NCBI GenBank assembly: GCA_913020555.1
Contig: CAJWAC010000016.1
Coordinates: 1-39,213 of the forward strand
DNA from: an uncultured Polaribacter sp.
Lineage (GTDB): Bacteria; Bacteroidota; Bacteroidia; Flavobacteriales; Flavobacteriaceae
DNA length: 39,213 bases
Direction: 5' to 3'
In this document: positions 24,843-36,053 of the stretch, piece by piece
How positions within the stretch are numbered: position 1 is the stretch's first letter
Layout: every line of letters begins with the position of its first letter
Position numbers and translations under genes: made by a program
Notes under the pieces: model-generated
Databases searched by the model: none
Seen by the model: the letters and a program-made list of their open reading frames with translations, nothing else
What the model was told of the DNA's origin: nothing

Positions 24843-25652
24843 CTAGGCTTCAGTTTTTTTTATGTTTACTTGATGTGGATATGGAATTTCTATACCTGCT
24901 TCATCTAGCGCTAATTTAATACTTTCTGTAGCATCAAAATAAACAGTCCAATAATCAGCAGTATTACACCAAGGTCTTACCGCGAAATTAACCGAGCTAT
25001 CTGCCAGTTCAGAAACAGTTACAGTTGGTGCTGGATCATTTAATACTTTTGCATGAGATGTTAATACATTCATTAAAACCTCTTTTGTCCTTTTTATATC
25101 AGCATCATAAGAGACACCAATTACCAAATCTACACGTCTTGTGCCTTCGCTTGAATAATTAACAATATTCCCGTTTGATAAAGTACCATTTGGAATAATA
25201 ATTATTTTATTTGAAGCACCTGTAAGCTTTGTGGTAAAAATTTCAATTTCTTTAACAACCCCAATTACTCCTTGCGCTTCTATTAAGTCACCTATTTTAA
25301 AAGGCTTAAAAATCATTATTAATACACCACCAGCAAAATTACCTAGCGATCCTTGAAGCGCTAAACCAATAGCTAAACCTGCGGCACCAATTATGGCAGC
25401 GAAAGAAGTAGTAGCTACCCCGAGTTGAGAAATTACAGTAATAAATAATAATAGTTTTAATGCCCAACCTCCTAAATCAGATAAGAATTTTTTAAGGGTT
25501 ACATCAACTCCTCTTTTGGTCATTATTTTATTTGAAGAGTTTACTACAACTTTTATTAAAAATAGACCGATTACTAAAATGATTAAGGCTGTAGCAATTT
25601 TTGGGATATAGGTTTCTGCTAATTCAATTGCCATTTTCAAGTATTTTTCCAT
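24843..25652 (-). CDS. Small-conductance mechanosensitive channel, MscS family
   Basis: This 269-residue inner-membrane channel releases solutes under hypo-osmotic stress. It has three N-terminal membrane helices: about 15-35, about 60-80, and the pore helix GAAGLAIGLALQGSLGNFAGG (about 90-110). The soluble MscS beta domain follows (FKIGDLIEAQGVIGVVKEIEIFTTKL, IPNGTLSNGNIVNYS) and then the C-terminal alpha/beta domain. Length is close to E. coli MscS (286). It converges on tsaB, and its terminator lies inside that gene. Confidence 0.94.
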   Translation of the reverse strand: MEKYLKMAIELAETYIPKIATALIILVIGLFLIKVVVNSSNKIMTKRGVDVTLKKFLSDLGGWALKLLLFITVISQLGVATTSFAAIIGAAGLAIGLALQGSLGNFAGGVLIMIFKPFKIGDLIEAQGVIGVVKEIEIFTTKLTGASNKIIIIPNGTLSNGNIVNYSSEGTRRVDLVIGVSYDADIKRTKEVLMNVLTSHAKVLNDPAPTVTVSELADSSVNFAVRPWCNTADYWTVYFDATESIKLALDEAGIEIPYPHQVNIKKTEA

Positions 25653-25680
25653 AAGTTTTTTGATTTTATAAGTTATGAAA

Positions 25681-25688
25681 CAAATATA
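25681..25688 (-). promoter_or_regulatory. -7 element of mscS
   Basis: On the minus strand TATATTTG matches TAnnTTTG, 28 bases before the mscS start. No clear -33 TTTG. Confidence 0.45.
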
Positions 25689-25832
25689 AATGTTACTTTT
25701 TGGATAATAAAAATATTGAAAAAGTTATTAAGAGTTAATCACTTGGCGTGTCTATCAACGCTGACTTCACTCAAGCATAACAAATTACAATGTTAATTTA
25801 ATGTTACCAAAATGTTTTTTTATTGTTATTTT

Positions 25833-25855
25833 ATTCCTATATTTGTTATAGGAAT
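25833..25855 (+). promoter_or_regulatory. Palindrome overlapping the -7 box of the YwqK-like gene
   Basis: Perfect 9-bp arms ATTCCTATA (25833-25841) and TATAGGAAT (25847-25855) around TTTGT. The -7 box TATATTTG (25838-25845) lies within it, so a bound regulator would block the promoter; alternatively the symmetry is incidental. Confidence 0.45.
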
Positions 25856-25874
25856 GTTAATTTAAAAATGAAGA

Positions 25875-26231
25875 ATGATGAAAAATACACTTTTAATAAT
25901 GATGTTGTGTTTAGCAACAATAGCAATAGCTCAGGATAAACAAACAACTTTTTCGGTAGAAGGCGATTTAGTTAAAGCAACATACTATTATGATGACGGT
26001 TCTACCCGAATGCAAGGATATTTTAAAGACAAAAAGTTAACAGGTGAGTGGATACGATTTGATAAATCAGGAAATAAAATACAACTTGGTTATTATGAAA
26101 ATGGAAATAAAGTTGGAAAGTGGTTTGTTTGGGGAAAGGACTCTTTAAAGGAAATTAACTATCAAAATAATGTTGTGGCATCAGTTAATAATTGGAAATC
26201 TGAATCTAAAATAGCTTTAAATAATAAGTAG
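25875..26231 (+). CDS. Small secreted protein with YwqK/MORN-like repeats
   Basis: This 118-residue protein has a signal peptide (cut near AIAQ, about residue 20). It contains two MORN-like repeats typical of the YwqK family: YYDDGSTRMQGYFKDKKLTGEWIRF and YYENGNKVGKWFVW. Automated pipelines often give such proteins antitoxin or unrelated enzyme names; nothing here supports either, and no toxin gene is adjacent. Either of two consecutive ATGs (25875, 25878) could start it. It is probably periplasmic or surface-exposed, function unknown. A strong terminator follows. Confidence 0.82.
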   Translation: MMKNTLLIMMLCLATIAIAQDKQTTFSVEGDLVKATYYYDDGSTRMQGYFKDKKLTGEWIRFDKSGNKIQLGYYENGNKVGKWFVWGKDSLKEINYQNNVVASVNNWKSESKIALNNK

Positions 26232-26250
26232 TTACACATAAATACAATTA

Positions 26251-26288
26251 AAAAAACCTATTAAAGTTTAACTTTAATAGGTTTTTTT
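26251..26288 (+). terminator. Terminator of the YwqK-like gene
   Basis: A 17-bp perfect stem (26251-26267 with 26271-26287), core CCTATTAAAGT / ACTTTAATAGG, three-base loop, T-run at its end. The A- and T-runs on both sides would allow function in both directions. Confidence 0.9.
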
Positions 26289-26607
26289 GTTGTTTTAAAT
26301 ATAAATTAACAGATTATCTTTAATGTTATATTAATTTATAAGTTTTGATTTTTCTTTTTATGATGTTAATGCTTCTGAACGCTTGTCCAAATTATTTACA
26401 TTTATTACAAATCTTGATAGGCTCGTGCATAGGAAACAAATTACCTATGAATTGTAAAACTATAGTTTTGTCATAATACGATGCTTTTAAGAAAACAGCT
26501 GGTATGAATTTTATTTCATATTATATGCAACTGATATGTTTTAATTAGGCAGTTCTTTTAACTTGCTTTATTAGATTGTTTGTAATGAATAAGAATAATG
26601 GAGGCAC
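26289..26607. other. Non-coding interval between two terminators
   Basis: About 320 bases between the YwqK and TonB terminators. No open frame with a plausible start and no recognisable RNA was seen. It may be a decayed gene; both flanking genes end toward it. Confidence 0.55.
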
Positions 26608-26643
26608 AAAAAAAAATCGTTTAGCTCAACGCTAAACGATTTT
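26608..26643 (-). terminator. Terminator of the maeB-to-tonB operon
   Basis: Stem AAAATCGTTTAGC (26613-26625) / GCTAAACGATTTT (26631-26643), loop TCAAC. On the minus strand a run of nine T follows. Confidence 0.9.
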
Positions 26644-26665
26644 AAATTATTTTTTAAAACCTAAT

Positions 26666-27385
26666 TTATTCAACAACTAAAGTAAATGGAATGCTGTATT
26701 TTACACCTACTGGTTTACCTCTTTGTCTTCCTGGTTTCATTTTAGGTAATTTATTCATCACACTAACAACTTCACTCTTAATTTTTGGATGTGGAGCTCT
26801 AGCCTGAACATTAACAATATTACCTTGTTTATCTATTTTAAAAGAAATGAATACTCTTTTTCTTCCTGGTGCTAAACCCAGTTCGTTCGGTAAATCAGCA
26901 TCGAATTTTCTAGAAAAGTGTTTTTGTACTTTTTGACTAAAACATTTTTTTAATGCGGCTTTGTTTCCTTTACAACCAGGGAAAACAGGAACATCTTCAA
27001 TAATCATAAAGCTAACGTCTTCGATTACTTCTTCTGCTTCTTCTACCTCTTCAATTTCCTCAACTTCAATTGCTTCAGTTTCATCAGTTTCTGTAGATTC
27101 TATAACTGTTTCTTCAATTTCTTTTTCATCCTCAACAATCTCAATTTTTTCTGGAGCTGGAGGTGGTGGTGTTTTTGGCTTTACAGGTTCTACTCTTTCT
27201 GTAATAGGAATGTCTTCATCCATTTCTGCGTTCATGTTCAAGACACCTAAATCTCCATAGGTTTTATCATATGTTTTTTGTTCTATTGCAACATATGTTA
27301 CAAATAAGGCTAATACTAACCCAATCTGCATAAAAATTTTACTAAAATTTTCTAAGTTTGATTTAGGATTTTTCTTAATTTCCAT
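26666..27385 (-). CDS. TonB-family energy transducer
   Basis: This 239-residue protein has one N-terminal membrane helix (about residues 18-36), then a proline stretch KPKTPPPPAPEK, a long acidic spacer (about residues 83-125, mostly Glu with Val, Ile, Thr) and a TonB C-terminal domain (about 150-239) ending PVGVKYSIPFTLVVE. It should pass proton-motive energy to outer-membrane receptors. The spacer is Glu-rich where many TonBs have Pro-Lys repeats. No exbB or exbD is adjacent. It is the last gene before a strong terminator. Confidence 0.9.
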   Translation of the reverse strand: MEIKKNPKSNLENFSKIFMQIGLVLALFVTYVAIEQKTYDKTYGDLGVLNMNAEMDEDIPITERVEPVKPKTPPPPAPEKIEIVEDEKEIEETVIESTETDETEAIEVEEIEEVEEAEEVIEDVSFMIIEDVPVFPGCKGNKAALKKCFSQKVQKHFSRKFDADLPNELGLAPGRKRVFISFKIDKQGNIVNVQARAPHPKIKSEVVSVMNKLPKMKPGRQRGKPVGVKYSIPFTLVVE

Positions 27386-27423
27386 AATAAAGAGTTTTAA
27401 AGGTTGCTAATTTAATTAAATTA

Positions 27424-27438
27424 TTGTGTTAAACACAA
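27424..27438. repeat. Perfect 15-base palindrome between vanZ and tonB
   Basis: TTGTGTT-A-AACACAA lies in the 64-base gap, 39 bases before the tonB start. It may be an operator or a weak RNA hairpin. Confidence 0.45.
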
Positions 27439-27449
27439 ACTTCTTAACA

Positions 27450-27830
27450 TTAATTAATTCGTTTTTTTCTAAAAAATAGATTAAAAAATATTAAAGCCAG
27501 CAAAACACCAAATGCATTTGCGAGAACATCTATGAGATCTCCTGTTCTGTATGCGGTTAATTTTGTTTGTAACAGTTCAATAATTATGCCAAAAAACACA
27601 CAAGCCGCAATGATGATGTATTTTATTTTTGGTTTTTTATAGTACGCAAATAACCAACAAGTTGCTAAAACAAAGTAGGCAAAGCTGTGAAATATCTTAT
27701 CTATATTTTTAACTTCTAAGTTTGGGATATTCGTAACTTTTATTAAACTTAAATATAAGATGCCAATAGTTACAGTAAAAGCAATAAGAAATAAATTATT
27801 GAGTAATAAGATTTTTATACGCTTCAGCAT
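27450..27830 (-). CDS. VanZ-like membrane protein
   Basis: This 126-residue protein has four membrane helices: [53 protein letters not shown] and a C-terminal [31 protein letters not shown] and [13 protein letters not shown] are VanZ-family marks. The family is named after a teicoplanin-resistance gene, but most members, including this one, have no known role. Its ATG lies inside the end of gcvH (35-base overlap) and no later Met is available, so it is probably translated by coupling. Confidence 0.85.
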   Translation of the reverse strand: MLKRIKILLLNNLFLIAFTVTIGILYLSLIKVTNIPNLEVKNIDKIFHSFAYFVLATCWLFAYYKKPKIKYIIIAACVFFGIIIELLQTKLTAYRTGDLIDVLANAFGVLLALIFFNLFFRKKRIN

Positions 27831-28176
27831 CTAATAGATTTTCTATTTGTGAGGTGTCAGAAATATCAATTTTAATCATCCATCCTTTATTGTATGGATC
27901 GGTATTTACCAATTCTGGTTCATCTTCTAGTTCTTCATTGAATTCTATAACCTCACCTGTCAATGGCATAAATAAATCTGAAACTGTTTTTACAGCTTCT
28001 ACAGATCCAAAAACTTCGCCTTCTTCTACATTATCGTCTAAAGTATCAACATCAACGTAAACAATATCTCCTAGTTCTCCTTGTGCAAAATCAGTTATGC
28101 CAACGGTTGCAATATTGTCTTCGACCTTAATCCACTCGTGGTCTTTTGTGTATTTTAATTCTGATGGAATGTTCAT
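27796..28176 (-). CDS. gcvH: Glycine cleavage system H protein
   Basis: This 126-residue lipoyl carrier shuttles the methylamine group between the P, T and L proteins. The lipoylated lysine is K63 in [40 protein letters not shown] is the conserved N-terminal region. Length is normal. The other gcv genes are not here; instead it lies 29 bases after sprA and overlaps vanZ, so it is probably co-transcribed with T9SS and recombination genes. Confidence 0.96.
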   Translation of the reverse strand: MNIPSELKYTKDHEWIKVEDNIATVGITDFAQGELGDIVYVDVDTLDDNVEEGEVFGSVEAVKTVSDLFMPLTGEVIEFNEELEDEPELVNTDPYNKGWMIKIDISDTSQIENLLDAEAYKNLITQ

Positions 28177-28205
28177 TTTATGTTTGTTTTTTGAATTTAC
28201 TATAT

Positions 28206-31200
28206 TTAATTTCCTCCTAAATTATAAACTATATTAATTCCACCATTAATTGCCTGCCTCGGAAATGTGGTAGATATTGCAAATTTAGACGTTTGATGAT
28301 TATAATAAAAGGATGCAGTTAAGCTTTTACTTAAAATATAATCTGCTGTAAATTTAATTGAAAATAATCGTTGACCACCACTAATTTGGTTATTATCTTC
28401 ATCTACATATCTAATTTGAGTTAAATTATCTCTTAAAGAGATATCCGCTCTTAAATTTATATCTCCTTTTAAAGTGGTTTTTTTACCCGTAAAACGTGTA
28501 TTCATTTTTACATTTTTGAATACATAACCCAAACCAAAAATATATTCTGTACCTGCAATATCTGTAAGAGTACTGTTATTAAAGTTCATGGTTAATGTTC
28601 TATCTTTTTTTACCTCACCTCTAAAAGAAAACGAATTTTTCATTTTCATATCTACCTTTATTAAAGGAGAAAATTCATCTACTAATGTTGCAGAAGCTAT
28701 TAACCTTTGAGGCTCAAAATTACCTGCTGTGTTTGTCTCTGTAAATGCAGTTGCATCTTTATATTGTAAATTATTTGTGAAATTAGAAATTGTGTAAGAA
28801 GATTTGTATCCGTGGGAAACTACAAAAGAAGAAAAGTTCTTTTTAAACCATTTCATTTTCATAAAACCATTGTAACGTAAAGTCCAGTTTGGAATTGGGA
28901 TGTCTCTAAAAATTCCAGTATTTACTTTATTTGGGTTGTTACCAGAATAGGCTGCCATAAATGCTGGTAATAAAACTTGTTGGCTATTTTCTCCAAATCC
29001 ACTAGGGTCTGCTGTTGGGTTTTCTGTAGATAATCTATTTGCAATAATACTTCTGTAATCTTTCATGGTTTGAAATAAATCATCGCCATTTTTAAAAGCA
29101 GTAGAAAACATGGAATGACTCGTACTAAAGTTACCGGTTTCAAAACTGTCTATTCCATAGTCAATGGCTCCATTTGCTGTTCCATTTTCAATAATGTCTA
29201 ATTGTTGAGAGATATCTCTTGTCTTAATTTTGTTACCTCTAACGTCTATATTTAAATCCTTAATTGGTTTAAGAGTGAAATTATAATCTAATTTATTGTA
29301 GTGCGTTCTGCTATAGGTTTTATTGTAATATGCACTTTCATCAATATCTGGTGTAGATAAATCATCCGTTAAAGCTCTTGGATTTATTAACCAACCATTT
29401 ATTAATGCTTTGTTTCTAATATCGACTTGACTACCAAAGGCAAATGAAGTAGGTGATCCTCCAAAGAATCCAATTCCTTCATCATATCCCTGTAAATATT
29501 GACCATTATTTTCTGTATAGCTTACTTTACCCTGTTTTATTGAGGTTAAAATATCCCAAGTAGTTTTTAATATTTTTTTATGTACTGGTAGATTTTTTTT
29601 AGGTTTTATTCTAGAAATATTTTTCCCTTTCGCATTTTTTCGTTGTGTTTTTGTTAGTAACAAACGTTCAAAACCAATTTTTTTATAAATTTTGTCAAAA
29701 GCAAAAGAAGTATTTAAATTATGGGTATTTGCATTTTGAATTACATTACCAATTTGCGCTACTATTGTTTCATCTTGTGATGATACTTGCCAATCAAAAT
29801 CAGCGGTATACGCATAATCTGCTTTAATAAAACTTAAGAAAGGAAATTTATCTAATGGTAATTGGTAAGTTCCGTTCAATTTTTGATGATATTGATTTGC
29901 TCTACCTGTATTAAAGAAATTGTCAAAAATTTGCAACTCTTCTCCACTTCCAAACGCATCATAAATATAATTATTTGTGGCATTAAAGTTTAGTTGTAAC
30001 GATTTTGTTAAATCAAAACCAATTGTATAATCCCAATCAAATAAAAATCTTCGTTGAATTAATTCCGGTTGTGCAGATAAACCTTCTATTAAATTCCTAG
30101 ATTGCTGTTCGTTATAACTCCTATTAATTCTAGAATTAATAGCTAAAGTTGTAGGTACAGGATTAAAGTTTAAATCCTTTAAAAATTTCAAATATTTGCT
30201 TTTAAATATTGAGTCGTTCTTTTTGAAGGGTTCAATTGGTTTAGAGTCGAAACTGAAATTATAAGCAGCAGAGGCCATTACATTTTCATTGATAAATTTT
30301 TGAATGTTGTAATCTTTTTTAAATTCTTTATTATGAGAATAAGAAACAGCCAAATTTTCTACATTATAAAATTTAGGTTTTTTGGATGTATTGGGGTTTC
30401 TATTCTTTTTTACATTGATAAAACTAATACTAGTTCTCTTTGTATAATCTCTAGAGTTGTTGATGTTTTCTAAAGCTTGATCTCTTTGTGGACTTGGAGC
30501 TTGACTTTCAAAAAATGATTTTACCTCACTAAATTCTACATCTTGATATTGTCTATCAAATTTTGGGTCTATAAAAGTTTCGCCAACACTATAACTCATA
30601 GGTATTTGCAGTCCCCATTTTTTTGGTGTTATTATTTTGCCTAAACTAACTGTGGTACTTACGTCGTACTGTTTGGCTTCATCTAAAGAACGTTGGTTAA
30701 CTCTGTCTTCTACATTTCCAAAACCAATGGTTTGCATACTTCCAGAAAGTGAAATATTAGCAACATCAGCAAAATTTGCATCAGCATTAACAACTGCAGC
30801 CCAACCCGCTTCATTATCAAATCCGGAAGAACGTAATTCGTTAAACCAAACTTCTCCGCTTTTATTGGTAAGACTTGTATTTTTTAATCCTAGAACAATC
30901 GTTCTTAACTGCGCCAATGTTGGGTTACCTCTTACCGTGACTTTGTAAGGAAATTCTGATTGTGCACTAGAAGTAAAAGGTTCATTAATTGGAGCTCCAA
31001 GTCCATCTCTCTCTAGTTTAACTTTTCCTAAACCTTCAAGAAAAACATCTAAATTATTTTCTTCTGGCCAAATAGCTAATTGACTATTTCCTTCAGGACT
31101 TACTTTTAAAGGTAATTCTAATTCGTAATAATTTTCACTTAAATCTGTTCCCAATCTAATAACTCCAGAAAAATCATTTTCTCCAATAGGCATTTCTCCA

Positions 31201-34200
31201 TCTACACCTTGTAAGTGCATAAACATTTTAAGATTTTTAAAACGTCTTAAATCTACACTAATATTTTTATAAATGGCCCTTGTTTTATTTGGTTCGAGGT
31301 TGTTTACTTTTAACGTAACAGATTGTTCATTTTGTAATTGAACAGTTGTGGTTCCTTGCAAACGTTCTCGTTCAATGCCTGGAGGTTGAATGTAGCTTCC
31401 GTTATTTTGTTCTATACTTACAACACCAACTTCAAAACTTTCTAATTCAGCTTGATTTAGTTCTCTATCTGGATTAATTGCAGGATCAATAGTTCTTAAA
31501 TAACGTCTCCAATCTCCTCTAACTAAATCCAACTCACCAAAACGCACTACAATAGGTATTTTGAAATTCGTTAAATACATTCTAACAAAACGAATGCTAT
31601 TAAAGTCTGAAATTCCGTTTACAGGATTTCCATTTCTAATAGGTACTCTAAATTGATACCAAGTAGTTTCTTGAGTGTTTCCGTTTTCTAAAGTAACTGT
31701 AGTAGTTTTTTGATCTACAATAAAATTTCTACCTTTTTGTAAATCATTTCTATTCATAGAAATTTTATACTCATAATAACTTTCAACCGTATTCATTGTT
31801 TGGTCTCTGTTAATGTCTTCTACATCCGGATAGGTTGTAGATGAAGTAGGATAAGATTCTGATGATTGATTTAAGGTAGGCGAGTTTCCTTGCGTATTAT
31901 TAAAATCTTTATATCTCGTTAAAACGGATGCATTTATTGCGTCTAAATTACCTCCTCTAAAAAATTGAAAGTTATCCGAAGCAATATCAGCAGGATTTAA
32001 ACGACTGAAATTAATATTTAAATTTAATGAATCTGATAATTTCTGTAAGTTCTGTTGTTCTTCAGTATCAGTTAAACCATCAAAACCTAAATCTTGATTA
32101 CCTCTAGCCCCGTCTTCTTCGCTAAATGCATAAATTATAGAAGGATTTCTAGGAACATCTCCCCAAACAGTTCTGTTAACATTTATACCATCAACTTTAG
32201 CACCATCTTCAGGTAAACCGTTCTCAAACATTTTACGATTATCCTTTACAATATCTTCAGAAATATTTCCTAAGTTGATGTATAAATCTCCAACTTGATT
32301 TGATAAGTTCTCAGGATTTAGGTCTTCTGGCAAACCTTCTTCTTTTGTAATAGAATAATTTTGATAGGGATCCATTACCCAAAATTGAATAAACTCTACA
32401 TTGGCTTGATCAAAGTTATTGGTATTTAAAGGACGCATAATTCCACCCCAATTCTGTTCTGGAGCCTTAAAAGAACCATCATTTTCAACATCATTATCAG
32501 TAGTATTGAAATTGTATGAACCTCTTTCTTCTGGGAAATAAGCTAAATCTAACGTTCTTATTAATGTATTTTGTGTGATGTCAAACTGTTGGTTTGGAAA
32601 TAACTCACTAAAATTAATTTGTCTTGTTTCTGCTCTAGATAATTCGTCGGCATCTACACTTGCTGGCGTTTGTCCTAGTCCGTAAAAGATTTGATCTATA
32701 CTGTACCAAGCTAATTTCCCTCTTTTGTAGTTATAAGTGAGCGGTGCAGCGTTTGGGCTTAAATCTTGAAATTCTAAAGGTGTACTAGCTTCATACCAAT
32801 CTAATGCAGATAATAAACTTATGGGTATTTGTGAAGCTTCAAAATCATCAATGTAAGAAGTTGCTGCACCAGCTACATCAATTCCACTTGGTGTGCCAGG
32901 CAACAGATAAGCCATATCTGCTCTTACAGATAAATTTGAAGGTGCATCTGTATCTACAAAAGGTAATTTATTTGCTAATTTTGTAAAGTATGGTACTTCT
33001 GCAGAATAATCTACATTAATTCCTAACATTGTATTGTTTATGGGGTCAGAGCCAAAATTAACCTTAGGTGTTAAAGGTCTTTCCATAACGTTTAATATAG
33101 TTCCACCAACCACTAATTCTTCAGAAAACTTATGTTCTACATCAATACCCATAAAGGTTTTTCTTTGTTGATTAAAAACAGCATTATTTTCTGTAGATAC
33201 ATTTATTGGTGTTCCTGACGCTCTTAATCCTGGATCAATAATTTGTACTCTACCCAATTGATAATCTACAACATAATCAACACCCTCTACTAATGGTCTG
33301 CCCCCGGCAGTTACTGTAACAGAACCTCTAGGAACATTAAATGCACCAATAGGAATTCCTCCTGCACTTTCTGATTTAAAATAACCTTTTAAAAAGTACT
33401 TATCTTTATTCTGGAAATTATTTTTTATGTTGATTTTAGTATTCAAATACAATTCCTTGAATAAGAATTTTCCATCAACACTTTCATCTAAACCTAAATC
33501 ATTAGGATTGTTAGCATCTTTCACTAAATCATTACCAAAAGGTTCAGGTTCTGGGAAAATAACAAAACCATTTTGTGAGTTCACCGTAATTCCTTCTACA
33601 TAATCAAAGAAACCGTCAGCATTTCTAAATTGACTTTGGTCCAATTGGTCTAACTTTAAAACTTGAATTAAAGGTAGATTAGGAATGTCTGGTGTATTTG
33701 CATTTTGCAATACATTAGAGGCAATACCTGTATCATCGTCTCTATATTGTATCTCGAAACGAAAACCATCTTGTGTTAAAGGAAAAGCACCTAAAGCATA
33801 AACGTTTTTCATCATTAAACGCCAGGTAGGAAAGGCTTCATTTTCTAAAGTTATTGGGTTTTCACGAACTGTTTGTAAAATTTCTGAACGTAATAATTTT
33901 ACCGCTAAATTTTCTGGGGCTTGGACACCATCGTTAGAAAATTCACCAATTTTAAAAGATTTTTCTGAACTACCATTTATTGAACCTGCGACTGTATATT
34001 CATATGCAACCGCTAAAACTTCACCATCATTTAACCTTCTATTCAAAGAAATATAACCCAATTGAGAATTTAAACGATACTCATTAGCGTTTAATTTTCG
34101 GGCATTTTCTAGCATAGAAAAGTCTGTCCCAGAAACCATTGAAAACTCATTTCTTAGAGTTTGTTCTACATTGGAAACATCTCTAATACCATCTAAAATT

Positions 34201-35441
34201 GGAGTTTCATAAATATTATTTGCTCCATTTTGAGGTAAATTTAAAGTTTGTCCGTTTGTATTTATGCTTACAGGATTCGTTGTAAGTACATTATTGTTAA
34301 CTAAGTTATTGTAGACCGGATTTTGATTTGCATTAGATTCTCCTATATCAGCAAAAGCAACAATACTTCTAAAGTCTTCAGTAGTTGCATTTCTATTTGT
34401 AATCCAAACTTCAATTCGAGTAATATTTACTTGACTACTAATTAAGGGATATTGTTTTAGTGAATTTGCATAATTATCAATAAAAAATTGCGATAAGAAA
34501 AAGTGTCGATCATTGTCGTAATCTGTTGTTCTTAATTCAAATTCTTCAATTGATGCGCCAGCTTCCGCAACTACAGTTTTACTTTCAGAATTTTGCTGAG
34601 AGAAAACTGCTGTAATATTGGTGTTACCAAATTGTAATCTTGTTTTTATACCAAATAGACTTTGTGCACCATTTATAAGAGAGTTCTTAATAGGCATGGC
34701 AATATTACCTGCATCTATTTCTTGTATAATTCCATCCTCTGAATAAGTAGGATCGTCTAAGGAAGGTGGGTTGAATTCAATTTTAACCAAATTTTGAAAA
34801 TCAAAAGTAGATTGGGTATCATAGTTGGCTGTAAACTCTAATCTTTTTCCAACTTTAGCACGAATACTAGCATTAATTTGTTGATCAAAATCAAAAACGA
34901 AACTACTTCTATTTTCTTCAGATATTTGAGGGTTTTCTGTATTTTGATAAATAAACCCTAATTTTAAGTTTAGATTTCCTGTAGGAGTCACTTTAACGGT
35001 ATTTCCTCCAAATATTGTTTCAAAAAGTTTTGAGTTTACTTGGTATTCGGGCAGCAGGTCTCTTTGGGTGTTTTCTGATCCTTTTTTCTTACTATTTGTT
35101 GCGCTTACTTTATCTTTAAAATATTGCATCATATCTCGTTTTAAACGATAAGTTGCATATTCTTTTTGTGTTAAGTAAATAGGTGTTTTGGTATAGTAAT
35201 CTCCAATCTTTTCTATGATTACATATTTATTTAAAACCTTATCAAAAATAACTTCTTTTTTAGCCAAATCATCTAAGAAAAGTCCTCCTCTTTGAGTGTT
35301 ATTAAAGTTGTATTTTAATTTTAGAGTATCTTTTTTTACGTCAACAGAATCTTTATTTTTCCCATTTTGTGAATAGAAAGATAGGTTTACTAAAAAAGTA
35401 AATAGAACTAATAAAAGTGTTTTTTTAAATAATCGAATCAA
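28206..35441 (-). CDS. sprA: Type IX secretion outer-membrane translocon / gliding motility protein SprA
   Basis: This 2411-residue protein has a signal peptide ([25 protein letters not shown]). Its size matches the Flavobacterium SprA (about 2400), the giant single-chain barrel through which T9SS cargo crosses the outer membrane. Recognisable parts include N-terminal strands ([21 protein letters not shown]), SprA N-type repeats with QWNLRYNGF-like barrel strands, and long Tyr/Phe/Asn-rich C-terminal strands ending [12 protein letters not shown]. No frameshift or internal stop occurs over 7.2 kb. It follows ruvA after four bases. Other T9SS genes are outside the window. It predicts T9SS secretion and possibly gliding. 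Confidence 0.95.
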   Translation of the reverse strand: MIRLFKKTLLLVLFTFLVNLSFYSQNGKNKDSVDVKKDTLKLKYNFNNTQRGGLFLDDLAKKEVIFDKVLNKYVIIEKIGDYYTKTPIYLTQKEYATYRLKRDMMQYFKDKVSATNSKKKGSENTQRDLLPEYQVNSKLFETIFGGNTVKVTPTGNLNLKLGFIYQNTENPQISEENRSSFVFDFDQQINASIRAKVGKRLEFTANYDTQSTFDFQNLVKIEFNPPSLDDPTYSEDGIIQEIDAGNIAMPIKNSLINGAQSLFGIKTRLQFGNTNITAVFSQQNSESKTVVAEAGASIEEFELRTTDYDNDRHFFLSQFFIDNYANSLKQYPLISSQVNITRIEVWITNRNATTEDFRSIVAFADIGESNANQNPVYNNLVNNNVLTTNPVSINTNGQTLNLPQNGANNIYETPILDGIRDVSNVEQTLRNEFSMVSGTDFSMLENARKLNANEYRLNSQLGYISLNRRLNDGEVLAVAYEYTVAGSINGSSEKSFKIGEFSNDGVQAPENLAVKLLRSEILQTVRENPITLENEAFPTWRLMMKNVYALGAFPLTQDGFRFEIQYRDDDTGIASNVLQNANTPDIPNLPLIQVLKLDQLDQSQFRNADGFFDYVEGITVNSQNGFVIFPEPEPFGNDLVKDANNPNDLGLDESVDGKFLFKELYLNTKINIKNNFQNKDKYFLKGYFKSESAGGIPIGAFNVPRGSVTVTAGGRPLVEGVDYVVDYQLGRVQIIDPGLRASGTPINVSTENNAVFNQQRKTFMGIDVEHKFSEELVVGGTILNVMERPLTPKVNFGSDPINNTMLGINVDYSAEVPYFTKLANKLPFVDTDAPSNLSVRADMAYLLPGTPSGIDVAGAATSYIDDFEASQIPISLLSALDWYEASTPLEFQDLSPNAAPLTYNYKRGKLAWYSIDQIFYGLGQTPASVDADELSRAETRQINFSELFPNQQFDITQNTLIRTLDLAYFPEERGSYNFNTTDNDVENDGSFKAPEQNWGGIMRPLNTNNFDQANVEFIQFWVMDPYQNYSITKEEGLPEDLNPENLSNQVGDLYINLGNISEDIVKDNRKMFENGLPEDGAKVDGINVNRTVWGDVPRNPSIIYAFSEEDGARGNQDLGFDGLTDTEEQQNLQKLSDSLNLNINFSRLNPADIASDNFQFFRGGNLDAINASVLTRYKDFNNTQGNSPTLNQSSESYPTSSTTYPDVEDINRDQTMNTVESYYEYKISMNRNDLQKGRNFIVDQKTTTVTLENGNTQETTWYQFRVPIRNGNPVNGISDFNSIRFVRMYLTNFKIPIVVRFGELDLVRGDWRRYLRTIDPAINPDRELNQAELESFEVGVVSIEQNNGSYIQPPGIERERLQGTTTVQLQNEQSVTLKVNNLEPNKTRAIYKNISVDLRRFKNLKMFMHLQGVDGEMPIGENDFSGVIRLGTDLSENYYELELPLKVSPEGNSQLAIWPEENNLDVFLEGLGKVKLERDGLGAPINEPFTSSAQSEFPYKVTVRGNPTLAQLRTIVLGLKNTSLTNKSGEVWFNELRSSGFDNEAGWAAVVNADANFADVANISLSGSMQTIGFGNVEDRVNQRSLDEAKQYDVSTTVSLGKIITPKKWGLQIPMSYSVGETFIDPKFDRQYQDVEFSEVKSFFESQAPSPQRDQALENINNSRDYTKRTSISFINVKKNRNPNTSKKPKFYNVENLAVSYSHNKEFKKDYNIQKFINENVMASAAYNFSFDSKPIEPFKKNDSIFKSKYLKFLKDLNFNPVPTTLAINSRINRSYNEQQSRNLIEGLSAQPELIQRRFLFDWDYTIGFDLTKSLQLNFNATNNYIYDAFGSGEELQIFDNFFNTGRANQYHQKLNGTYQLPLDKFPFLSFIKADYAYTADFDWQVSSQDETIVAQIGNVIQNANTHNLNTSFAFDKIYKKIGFERLLLTKTQRKNAKGKNISRIKPKKNLPVHKKILKTTWDILTSIKQGKVSYTENNGQYLQGYDEGIGFFGGSPTSFAFGSQVDIRNKALINGWLINPRALTDDLSTPDIDESAYYNKTYSRTHYNKLDYNFTLKPIKDLNIDVRGNKIKTRDISQQLDIIENGTANGAIDYGIDSFETGNFSTSHSMFSTAFKNGDDLFQTMKDYRSIIANRLSTENPTADPSGFGENSQQVLLPAFMAAYSGNNPNKVNTGIFRDIPIPNWTLRYNGFMKMKWFKKNFSSFVVSHGYKSSYTISNFTNNLQYKDATAFTETNTAGNFEPQRLIASATLVDEFSPLIKVDMKMKNSFSFRGEVKKDRTLTMNFNNSTLTDIAGTEYIFGLGYVFKNVKMNTRFTGKKTTLKGDINLRADISLRDNLTQIRYVDEDNNQISGGQRLFSIKFTADYILSKSLTASFYYNHQTSKFAISTTFPRQAINGGINIVYNLGGN

Positions 35442-35445
35442 TTGA

Positions 35446-36027
35446 TTATAAATTTTTAAGAGCTAGTTTAATGATTTTTTCCACAGTAGCGTCTGAGTTT
35501 TCAGTTAAAATGGTATTAACAACCTTTTCAGATTGTTTACGATGGAAACCTAAAACTTCTAAAGCAGATAACGCTTCATCTTTGTTTGTATTGCTTGCAG
35601 CAAAGGAAATTACGTCAATATCAAACGTTTTTAGAATTTTATCTTTCAAATCTACAATAACTCTTTGAGCGGTTTTTGCACCAATGCCTTTTACAGATTG
35701 AATTACTCTTACATTTTCTGATGCAATTGCATTTTGTATTTCTTCTGATGTCATAGAAGAACACATTGTTCTAGCAATACTTGGTCCAACCCCAGAGACT
35801 GATATTAGTAATTTAAAGACTTCTCTTTCTGTTTTATTAATAAATCCGAAAAGAGTGTGTGCATCTTCTCTTATAGATAAATGTGTGTACAAAACAACGT
35901 TTTCGTCCTCGGGTAATGCAGAAAAAGTATTTAATGAAATGTGCAGTAAATATCCAACTCCGTTGCAATCTACCACAACTTCGGTTGGATTTTTTTCAAC
36001 TAGTCTACCTCTAACTTGTGTTATCAT
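35446..36027 (-). CDS. ruvA: Holliday junction DNA helicase subunit RuvA
   Basis: This 193-residue protein tetramerises on Holliday junctions and recruits RuvB. An N-terminal OB fold (MITQVRGRLVEKNPTEVVVDCNGVGYLLHIS) is followed by helix-hairpin-helix motifs LLISVSGVGPSIARTM and IQSVKGIGAKTAQRVIVDLKDK, then a C-terminal domain III. Length is normal. It lies between maeB (26-base gap) and sprA (4-base gap), as part of the minus-strand operon. Confidence 0.96.
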   Translation of the reverse strand: MITQVRGRLVEKNPTEVVVDCNGVGYLLHISLNTFSALPEDENVVLYTHLSIREDAHTLFGFINKTEREVFKLLISVSGVGPSIARTMCSSMTSEEIQNAIASENVRVIQSVKGIGAKTAQRVIVDLKDKILKTFDIDVISFAASNTNKDEALSALEVLGFHRKQSEKVVNTILTENSDATVEKIIKLALKNL

Positions 36028-36053
36028 TACTTAATTTTATGAGCTCTAAAATA

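Noticed and set aside
25875-26231. YwqK-like protein as part of a toxin-antitoxin pair
   Set aside because: It has a signal peptide and no toxin gene beside it; MORN-like repeats alone do not indicate an antitoxin.
26961-27260. Ser/Thr-rich open frame opposite tonB
   Set aside because: It is the mirror of the Glu-rich and Pro-rich codons of tonB (GAA/GAG read as TTC/CTC-type strings), not a gene.
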